Origin: Sympetrum striolatum
Lineage: Eukaryota > Arthropoda > Insecta > Odonata > Libellulidae
Length of the DNA: 64,000 nucleotides
Assembly: GCA_947579665.1 (NCBI GenBank)
Contig: OX388349.1
Location: forward strand, 18,508,459-18,572,458
Direction: 5' to 3'
Made by a program: the position numbers and the translations under genes. This document shows, one piece after another, positions 56,335 through 64,000 of this stretch; position 1 is the first letter of the stretch; each line of letters begins with the position of its first letter. A model generated the notes under the pieces. The model did no database searches. It saw only the letters and a program-made list of their open reading frames with translations, and had not been told where the DNA came from.

Positions 56335-56918
56335 CAGTAGAACCCCGGTAATCCGGACGAATTCAGGCACATAGGCGTCCGGATTAGCGGGGTTTCCGGA
56401 TTAGCGAGGTTTTCAAAAAATAACATAAAAAACATTTTTTTTTTTCAAAAATTATATTGTATAGATAATGCTACCACCAACTCTATAGCCCGTGCATGGT
56501 CATCCTCATTGGACGTCTATAAAAGGGAAGGATTGTTTTTTACGCCTCTTCTCTCATAGCTTTTTAATGAACGTGATGTTTTGATAAGTAATACCCTGCT
56601 GCAACTGAAAATGTATTGTCTTTTGAAATTGTTTAGTTTCGCACATATTAAGCATTCCTCTAATGGAAAAATTCTGTCTCTGAAAAGTATCACAACTTAG
56701 GTGTGATATCACTATAAACAAAATACTTTAATCTCTATCACATCATGCAGCCAATGGAAAATTTTTCAAATAGTCTGTCCACCTCTCGTTTCTTGTTACT
56801 GATATGCGTGTTTATATGTTCAAAAGAAGAAGTTGCGGGTTTGCATAACTCCCAATGGACCGTCCGGATTACCGAGGGTTCCGGATTAGCGAGTGTCCGG
56901 ATTACCGGGGTTCTACTG
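56335..56918. mobile_element. pogo/Tigger-type MITE
   Basis: The left end CAGTAGAACCCCGGTAATCC at 56335 and the exact inverse at 56918, both followed inward by GGAC, are flanked by TA (56333-56334, 56919-56920). A motif close to TCCGGATTAGCGGGG is iterated inside both ends (56380-56410 and 56863-56900). The 584-bp interior encodes nothing. The termini match the known Tigger-like type. Confidence 0.9.
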
Positions 56919-57165
56919 TAATGTCGGAAAATAGCGTTTCCAGGCGGAAATGTAAGAAAATATTTTTTATTAATGTTATTTTAACTAATATGAAAAAACC
57001 TTTTACACCATGTATTCATCCTTTATATTTACACCATAAATGATTTTATTATCTACCGATTTGTAAATATTTGTAAATGGCAACATGGGCCATCCTTCTT
57101 ACGGGAGAAATACACGGGGAATGCCGCGGACGGTTTTCGTCCGCGTCCATGTGAAACGGGCCTAA

Positions 57166-59254
57166 GATGATGTTTTCGGTAGCAGAGCAGAGGCTTAGAG
57201 CCGACATCGATATCAATGAGACGCTACTATACGAGTGTTTCGCACACAACATTCAACGCATGCACTTAAGCCTATCCTTTAGTTAGATGACTCACACCAT
57301 AAGATAAGATTCCCATGAGAAAAATTCAAAAGTGCTGATTAGTTTACTACTCGCAAACATACAAGAGAACATTCGAGAAGTAATTCGAAACTTACACCCT
57401 GAAAACTGAGATTAAAATTACGTCTGAGAGACAAACAGATTCATGAAAGCTCAGTTAGATCTTCTGCATGTGACTGATTTAATGGTGTGAATGCAAAGCT
57501 TGGCTCGTGAGTAGTGCTTTCGAGAAATTCAAAGAGAACAGTTCGAAGTAGAGTTTAGTTTGGATTTCATAAGTTACAGATGGACATCCTAAAATTGTTT
57601 TTACAGTACTCTAATAGCTCGAGACCATTATTGAAAAAACGTTCGTTAATGGCTATGTTTTTTTTTGTGAAATGACCATTATTAGAAGTATAAATTAGAA
57701 TTGTCTTATGTTAGGGCTGTTATCGGAGGACACATCTGAAGATGAGTGTAGCGACTATTCCAAAGATACTGATTCCTTTATTAAGCATTCTGGACGATTA
57801 AAAGTCTGTAAAGTAGACTCTTCCTTACTCGGGTAAATAGAAAATGTACTGATCCTTATTTTATGATTACCTGTTAATTTGAGGTAAATTTATGAAAATA
57901 ATTCGACACCCAAATTTCCGTAGAAATTTGAATAAGTGTTGGAGCCATACAAAATATCAGTAAAAATTAATTTTCGATGATAATATTAATGACATACCAT
58001 TTTGAAAGGAAATCAGTCAGCTAAAAGGTATTGTACGCGTAAGGTACACACAGATTGATCGGAACTGTGACTTGATGACTCGAAATAAATTTCATATGCT
58101 GTTAAAATTACGACTTAAATTCCTCAGCTTCCTTGTCGATGTAGCCAATTTTTCTCTGGTAATAGAATCCAACGAATCTCATGACTTATCCTGTCAACCA
58201 CGTGGTCATGTAATGCCCCTTTAAAATTTCAATTCATGGAAAATTTTGATTTCTTTGAACACTCAGTGCGTAATACTGGGTTTGCGTCAGCTATCTGCTG
58301 GTTAAAACACCTAACTATTACTTAGTCTAAATAATTGTAAGTTGACGTCTTCATATTTTTCACCTTTGTATGTAAATCTAATTCTGCAAATTCAATTATA
58401 ATATCAACTATAATCAAGAGTCTACTGTATTTTTTAATGCAGCCGAATTTTTAATGTTCGGTATGAGACACATTCAAATGAATACTTCGCTAATACATAA
58501 ATAACGAAATCAGGCTTAATTGTAAGCCTATCAGAGAATTTCATCTGATATAAAGATTTTTGTTTCTTAGAGAGAGTAATTCTATAAACGAAGGGTGAAG
58601 TAATTCCTAAGAAAACTCGTGTAGATGTTTCGTGCAACGCAGCTGCCAATCTCACTCGAGTCAGCCATCTGGCTTGGATATTGGATTATTCATTGGAAAA
58701 CAGGTAAAAATCCGAATTCTCAAACTATTCTTAGAAGTATATTGAAGGACACGTGCACATTCTATTATTCCTGCAATAATTGAAAAAGAACGAAGAACGG
58801 GATGTAGTGGTTCTGTTGCCTGCTCCAGATATCAAGAAAACAATCAAAACACAATTCGATCTGTTACCATTTTACTTATCATTTTGATGGTTTATTCTAT
58901 GGTTTCTGATAGTTTCAGGATCGATTCGCGACCCACCTGTAACCGTTCCGCGACCCACCGGTTGGGAACCGCTGTTCTAGATGGACGACACAACTAAAAT
59001 GGAGATTCTGAGCAATCCATGGAATTATTTTGTGATTTTCTTATTTAAAACTTTTCATTCTTGGTTTTGAAACAAAAATTATAGTTTTTGAGAACCCTTT
59101 TCTTATTATTTTTCAGTTTAGGTATTTACTAAATTGAAATATCCTCGTTTTAATAAAATATCTTAGTTATCAAATCTAATTAACTTTCGATTCTTTCACT
59201 TTCACGAATGATCAATCATGGAGTTCCCCCATCCGAAATATATGTGGAAAAACA
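57166..59254. other. No gene recognised
   Basis: AT-rich. A short plus-strand acidic frame at 57716-57835 (LLSEDTSEDECSDYSKDTDS) could be a stray exon but has no recognisable family. A hAT-type terminus lies at 58920-58974 and is listed separately. Confidence 0.45.
58920..58974 (-). mobile_element. hAT-type element end
   Basis: On the minus strand, starting at 58974: CAGCGGTTCCCAACCGGTGG, then GTCGCGG, with GGTGGGTCGCG occurring twice. This is the well-known terminus style of Charlie-like hAT elements. The opposite end was not found, so only the terminus is called. Confidence 0.55.
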
Positions 59255-59765
59255 CTTAAGAAACTCTGCTTCGTTAAAATAATAGTCGGTAGGAGCGAAG
59301 AAAAAGTTCGCGAGCGATGTTACTTAGCGTTAGTTAGGCCTCACCTTGTGTATGCATGTAGAGAATTGGGCACAGCCAAAAAATGTCATATTCGGGATTT
59401 AGAAAAAGTACAACGAAAGGCGATACGATTTGTAAAGAATTGCTACGATAAAACAGCGAGTGTAACTCAGATATTACAGGAGGCAAGATCGGAAATTATT
59501 AAGAAGATAGAAGACAAATTCAAAGGATAAATTTATTAAACAAGTTCAGAGAAATTACGTTCTCAGATGATGTAAACGATATAATGCGACCCCACTGTTA
59601 TATGGGCCGTTCCAATACTGGCAGAAAGATTAGGGAAATAGATGCTAGAACGAATTCATAAATCAAAAATTGATTTTTTCCGAGAATTATACGCGAAAGC
59701 AACCGTTTAGGAAAATAGAGTCAAGGTGCTTGCACCCCCTGCCACACGCCAAAAGGCGGCTTGCA
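59255..59765 (+). pseudogene. LINE ORF2 C-terminal relic (same family as 60735-61515)
   Basis: Reads ICGKTLKKLCFVKIIVGRSE, RERCYLALVRPHLVYACREL and LEKVQRKAIRFVKNCYDKTA, the post-RT region of a CR1/Jockey-like ORF2, broken by deletions and stops (for example TAA at 59528). The 3' end GCACCCCCTGCCACACGCCA, AAAGGCGGCTTGCATGG matches the other copy's GTGTGCAGGGGGTG, inverted. It is a 5'-truncated dead copy. Confidence 0.75.
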
Positions 59766-60030
59766 TGGTTCTTACATAGACATAGATTCCTGAAGCGAAA
59801 TTCTGGCACTGCGCATATAAACCTTGTGCAATAAGCTGTATGTATAATTCATTTCATTATTTTTACACATTGATGGTGTTTTCGGGGCAGGCGACATTTC
59901 AATTAAATTCCAAAATCTGCTGATGAAATAGTCTAATAACCTAAGATATTCAAATAAGCATGTGTGTGCCAATGTGGTGGATCTAATGAGTGGATGTTAC
60001 GTTTTATATCGTGTGCCAAATAACCGTAAG

Positions 60031-60071
60031 TAATTTTTTCCTTCTCACCCTTGGTGAGAAGGAAAAAATTA
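60031..60071. repeat. Perfect hairpin, 19-bp arms
   Basis: TAATTTTTTCCTTCTCACC at 60031-60049, loop CTT, then its exact reverse complement at 60053-60071. It lies immediately upstream of the Penelope fragment. Confidence 0.95.
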
Positions 60072-60666
60072 AAGAAACCAAAGAACCTGCGTTAATATTA
60101 GTTTTCAGTTCCTCTTTAATTGATACCTTAATTAAAAGATATAAATACAAACTACTAATTCATAAGAACTCCACTTTATTAGCTGTCACTGCTTCCCCTT
60201 CTAAGAAATATATCAAAATTCCATATTTTCCATCTTTAACCAAAGGTTTACAGAATATTTTTAAAGCCCATAACTTCAAAATATGTTTTTCCAATTGCGT
60301 TAATCTTAAAAATCTTCTAGGCCCAACAAAAGATAAGATAGAAACACTTGATAAATCAGGCATTTATTTGATATCTTGCCCTGAATGTAATTAAAAATGT
60401 GTTGGACAAACTACAAGGAAGTTAGTTACCAGGTCCAAAGAGCATATTGCTCATTTCAAATATGGAAGATACGAAAATTCAGCTGTTGCGAAACATATGG
60501 CAGATAATGCACACAATATTGCCATAAACAATGTGACACTTCTCTATAATACAAATTTTGGTCTGGATCCTTGGGAAAATTTCTATATTTACAAAAACTT
60601 AGATAATATTATGAATAACTATGTTGATATTGATAAAACTATATATTTTCTGATCGACTACACCTG
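60060..60666 (+). pseudogene. Penelope-like element C-terminus with GIY-YIG endonuclease
   Basis: The frame to 60394 encodes YIKIPYFPSLTKGLQNIFKA and GIYLISCPECN, a Penelope linker and the first part of the GIY-YIG domain. After a TAA at 60392 the same frame continues with KCVGQTTRKLVTRSKEHIAH and SAVAKHMADNAHN, the rest of the nuclease core with the catalytic Arg region. It then reads NTNFGLDPWENFYIYKNLDN to 60666. The RT is missing. The sequence is AT-rich and clearly different from the Penelope copy at 21255-25106, so a second family is represented. Confidence 0.75.
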
Positions 60667-60734
60667 ACATCTTTTCCTTTTTCAATTGTTTTTCCTTTAC
60701 TGTCCGTTTCCCGCTTGTGACTAAGCCAGTCACC

Positions 60735-61515
60735 TGTGTAACCTTGATAATCTACATCTACATCTACATTAATACCCTACAAGCCGCCTTTCGGCGTGTG
60801 CAGGGGGTGTAAACACCAATTGAATCTAAATTACTTCCTTATTCGATTATTGTCACGTATTGTTCGCGGAAAGAATGAATCTCTAAAACGATTCGTCCTA
60901 GCATCTATTTCTCTTAACTTACGGTCATTATCGGATCGACCGACGTAGCAGGGGGGTTGCATGATACCGATTGTATCTTCGGAAAATGTAGTTTCCCTGA
61001 ATTTATTAAGCAATCGCAGCCTAGCTTCCAATCTCCTTTCTTTCAAGGATTCCCAACCTACGTCTGAGAGCATTTTTGTAACGCTTGCTTTTTTATCGTA
61101 GCATTTCTTAACAAAACGAACCGCTTTACGCTGCACTTTCTCGAGTTCGCGAGTACACGTTTCATCCGCCGGATCCCATATACTTGCCGCATATTCCAGA
61201 AGGGGTCTGACCAAGGTAAAATAACATCGCTCTCTCACCTTTTCGTCGCATTTACCGACAATACGCTTTACAAAGCCAAGCCTTTTACTGGCTTTGCCGC
61301 AGATTTTTCGAATATGCGTGCTCCAATTTAAGTTATTAGTAATGTTGATCCCGAGATATTTAACTGAATCTACTACTTAATACTAATGATACTAATGATA
61401 CTAATTCCATTAATTTGGTATGGGTGATTTGGACGCATTTTTTTCTTTTCGTAGAAATTAACTACGGAGCATTTATTTACGTTAATATCTAATTCCATAA
61501 TAATGCTGTTTGTCA
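60735..61515 (-). pseudogene. LINE ORF2 C-terminal half and 3' tail
   Basis: From 61515 down: VNKCSVVNFYEKKKC, KYLGINI, NLNWSTHIRKICGKASKRLG, then an open frame (61238-60831) with CYFTLVRPLLEYAASIWDPA, LEKVQRKAVRFVKKCYDKKA, ESLKERRLEARLRLLNKFRE and a C-terminal FRDSFFPRTIRDNNRI. These are the thumb and post-RT segments of a CR1/Jockey-like ORF2; the catalytic YADD part is missing, so the copy is 5'-truncated. The 3' UTR has GCACACGCCGAAAGGCGGC and ends in a TAGATG repeat at 60751-60768. Confidence 0.82.
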
Positions 61516-61529
61516 GACAGCGAAATGTA

Positions 61530-61606
61530 CAGTCCTGGCCAAAATTAACGCAGCACCGGCCGTAAGGATCGCTAGGGAAGTGCTGCGTTAATTTTGGCCA
61601 GGAGTG
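61530..61606. mobile_element. 77-bp Tc1/mariner-type mini-MITE
   Basis: 27-bp inverted repeats with one mismatch (CAGTCCTGGCCAAAATTAAC, then GCAGCAC; the other end starts CACTCC) enclose 23 bp, with TA on both sides (61528-61529, 61607-61608). The termini are of the Tc1/mariner CAGT-CTGGCCAAAATTA style. Confidence 0.88.
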
Positions 61607-61608
61607 TA

Positions 61609-62310
61609 CATCGATCTCATTTTTGATGGTGTTCGGAGTATTCTGTGACTCTTTCTTAACATTTTAAGAGTTTCAGCAGTTTTCAAAAACTGATCACGTG
61701 GGGAAAATTCAGGATAAATTTTCTTGAATTATAGGTTGATATAATAAATATATCAAAAATATACAAAACACTATACACAGAAAAACTTTTCATTAATGAG
61801 AAAATACTTAATTTTAATAACGATATCATTATTATGTATCCCGTGCATTACCATCGATTTACTTGATTATCCCGACATTATTTACTTAATCTATTCAATT
61901 TTTCTGCTTCATAAGATTTATACCATAACCTCTCATTTATTTAACTACAATTGAACGAGCTACGTGATCATGTTCAATATAATTACAGCCAAAAATAAAG
62001 AGGTTGTAATCCGTGATCGATTTATTATTTGGATTTACATTATAATTTACGATTGTAACATGAATCCGTGACTGACCTCTCGGCATACATTTCACATTCA
62101 ACTTCTTTTAACTTCAAATCTCTAATTGTTGAGGAAATAACATTTCGAAGAGTTACTCGTGAGTATTACTATTTCGAATAAGAAAATCAGACTGAATTAG
62201 CAATAAATAAGCAATTGAATCAATTTCTTTATTAATCTTGAAAGTATTCCTTTTTCAGCATATTCAGATGAAGTTGAAATGATTTTGTAGTAAAATCAGT
62301 CTGATCCATT
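61609..62310. other. No gene recognised; downstream region of the second lectin gene
   Basis: AT-rich sequence after the stop of the minus-strand lectin. No clear polyadenylation signal stands out, and no repeat or coding motif is seen. Confidence 0.45.
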
Positions 62311-64000
62311 TCAAATGGCCAATTCAATTTCACAGAAAAACGTTCTGCCGCAATCACAGCAATGTGTAGCCATTTGGCCCTCGATGTTCATATCTCCACA
62401 GTTCCTCTCGAATGTAGAAGCTGGGTGACCAGGCACCCAATACGAATATCCTGTCGATGATATGGGTTGTCCTGCAGAGAGAAAATGCATCTTAGAATCA
62501 GCACCATAATATCTCAATGCACACTGCTTACATCTGTGCGATATTTACTCGATAATCCTACGATTAAGATGGATTAAAACTATCATGGCGAACTCAACGG
62601 ATTGGCGAGTAATTCTTGTGGTATTCCATGATCAAAGAGAAAAAAATAGAAACAACATTTCACAAGGAAACTATTTATTATTTACGCTGATGCGTCGAAT
62701 AGTGTTTTGAAAAATATCTACTTTTTTGAGTGTCGTATTGTGCAGAGTGATCTTTGAATTAAAAAGTAACTAGATTCATTGTGAGTAGAGGTTCTATTTC
62801 ATTTTCCATTTAATTATTATTATGATACAGAGAGTTTTCCTTCCAGCGTTGCTAATAATTATGCCAAGTCTGCACTGTGATTCGCACTTTAATAATATGA
62901 AATGGAAATTTTTCATTACTTTTAAACTAATAATATGTATAGAAACTTTTTATTTTCCCCTATGAGCAAATGATGAAGAAATTTCCAAATACGAGTTGAT
63001 AGTGAATTAATCATCCTTCAATACTTCATAAAATATCACTTGAGGCAATAGAAATGAAAATTAAAATAAATAACAAAAAAAAATAAAAAACGTAAGCCTA
63101 ACGCAATCAGTTTTTTTGGGGTAATATGAAATACGAGGATAATGTAAACATGAAATTAAATTAAAAACCAGATAAGATTTCCTGCACTTATAAAAAATCT
63201 TAAGACAGAGAGCTGATAGGTCTATCATCCTACTGATATGACATCAACCTCTTCAATTCTATTTATATGAAAATATAAAGGAGAAGTTCGTTTTTGGCGT
63301 TGCACAAATGATTTTATTCTTCTCCAATTCCAGTAATAGGTTATGCCTCCGAAGATTATGTGTCCAAAGATGAATCAATATATTGCTACGATTATTTGAA
63401 TTATTTCTAATCCTTTTATGCATGGATTCATTTCATTATAGATTAAATGCATAATCTAGAGATTTCAGTATCAAATTTACTGATATATTTCTGTTTTAGT
63501 GAATAATGTCTCTTAATAGTTTCAAATATGTTGCAATCGTTCCTCACCTACTCAATTATACGTGTTATCTCCAAAGTGGAGGTAATGTTCCTTCCATCGC
63601 GTATTAAATGTCATAGCGGGTCTCAAGCTGAATATACAAACCAAAAGAGCAAAAATATCTCACCAAATATTGTCCGGAAGGTCCCCTTTCCAAAAAAATC
63701 GCCGAAGCCAAGGCTCGGCCATGAAAGTTTTGGGTCATGGTATTTATGGTATAACGTCACAAGAGCGTTTGCTTCTTCTATGGAATTGATTATCGCTAAA
63801 TGTCCTCCATCTTTTTCACAGTAAGCCACGCCATCTTCGAAAGTCAGATATTGGTTTACAAATTTATAGTATCCAACTCCAGGAAAGTGTTCGTAGCCGG
63901 CAGGAGGTGATCGAGGCACTGAAATAGACCTCATTACTTAGGTGTATATTTGACTAGTAAAGATTGTTTATGGAGAAGAAGATGCATTGCATACTTACCA
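62311..64000 (-). CDS. Secreted C-type lectin paralogue, partial (exon 1 beyond the window)
   Basis: Exon 3 is 62471-62311 (161 nt, stop TGA), exon 2 is 63918-63664 (255 nt), and a donor GTAAGT at 63998 marks the end of exon 1, of which only the last two bases are in the window. Both exon lengths, the 80-nt first intron and the phases equal those of the gene at 43473. The protein reads VPRSPPAGYEHFPGVGYYKF, EDGVAYCEKDGGHLAIINSI, SLGFGDFFGKGTFRTIFGQP, STGYSYWVPGHPASTFERNC and HCCDCGRTFFCEIELAI. The CTLD cysteines are all kept. The EPN-type triplet is HPA and no WND is present. Intron 2 is 1.2 kb and AT-rich. The two genes face each other. Likely a hemolymph pattern-recognition lectin. Confidence 0.87.

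Larger units (their letters stand above)
49590..57162. mobile_element. Outer Harbinger element, 7.6 kb with nested insertions
   Basis: The left end 49590-49613 (GGCCCGTTTCACATGGACGC, then GGAC) is the exact inverse of the right end 57139-57162, and TAA is duplicated at 49587-49589 and 57163-57165, the PIF/Harbinger target type. Most of its length is other elements: an inner Harbinger copy, a DDE_3 transposase relic and a pogo-type MITE. No nuclease of its own is recognisable, so it is a nonautonomous element. Confidence 0.88.

Noticed and set aside
57716..57835. Possible acidic exon
   Set aside because: An AG precedes it but no partner exon, family or downstream donor could be supported.

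Overview
This is AT-rich eukaryotic DNA, most probably from an insect or closely related arthropod. The host-type genes are two three-exon C-type lectins of the kind annotated in insects as hemolymph lipopolysaccharide-binding proteins, and one decayed BiP/GRP78 chaperone gene with GT-AG introns. Almost everything else is transposable-element sequence at different stages of decay, often nested. The species itself cannot be read from the sequence. I see no bacterial-style operon, CRISPR array, rRNA gene or defence island; what is unusual here is the element architecture and a few repeat families that carry tRNA-like signals.

Layout. 1-2560: scraps of gypsy and copia LTR retrotransposons (minus strand) and a zinc-knuckle gag piece of a non-LTR element. 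2714-4560: a decayed copia pol gene (minus). 4613-7975: two tandem, 5'-truncated copies of an RNase H-bearing non-LTR element. 9402-11341: a broken hAT transposase with a 72-nt intron, next to a 12-bp minisatellite. 13.3-14.6 kb: three reverse-transcriptase scraps. 16895-20231: a Harbinger element with perfect 28-bp ends, a ruined nuclease gene and an antisense MADF gene. 21255-25106: a Penelope-like element split by a 2.5-kb insertion that holds a 166/333-bp repeat array. 25431-31330: a Jockey-type non-LTR retrotransposon with both ORFs open, the best candidate for a recently active element. 32406-32572: a tRNA-like cloverleaf flanked by 53-bp inverted repeats. 33693-34593: a TA-flanked MITE.

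34940-41400: a BiP pseudogene (minus), split by a hAT-like element (36581-41156, 8-bp target duplication) that was itself hit by a pogo/Tigger element (37182-40135, TA duplication) coding for a transposase with a C-terminal PHD-like finger. 43473-46372: the intact C-type lectin gene. 47464-48758: an internally deleted pogo relative. 49590-57162: a Harbinger element (TAA duplication) containing a second Harbinger element (49645-53960, TAA duplication) with a four-exon MADF-BESS gene, plus a decayed DDE_3 transposase and a pogo-type MITE. 59.2-61.6 kb: LINE and Penelope scraps and a 77-bp mini-MITE. 62311-64000: a second lectin gene, convergent with the first and truncated by the window edge.

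The two lectin genes are clear paralogues: exon 2 is 255 nt, exon 3 is 161 nt and intron 1 is 80 nt in both, with the same phases. They encode a secreted single-CTLD pattern-recognition type protein. The mobile elements do not act together with them; they explain how the locus grew.
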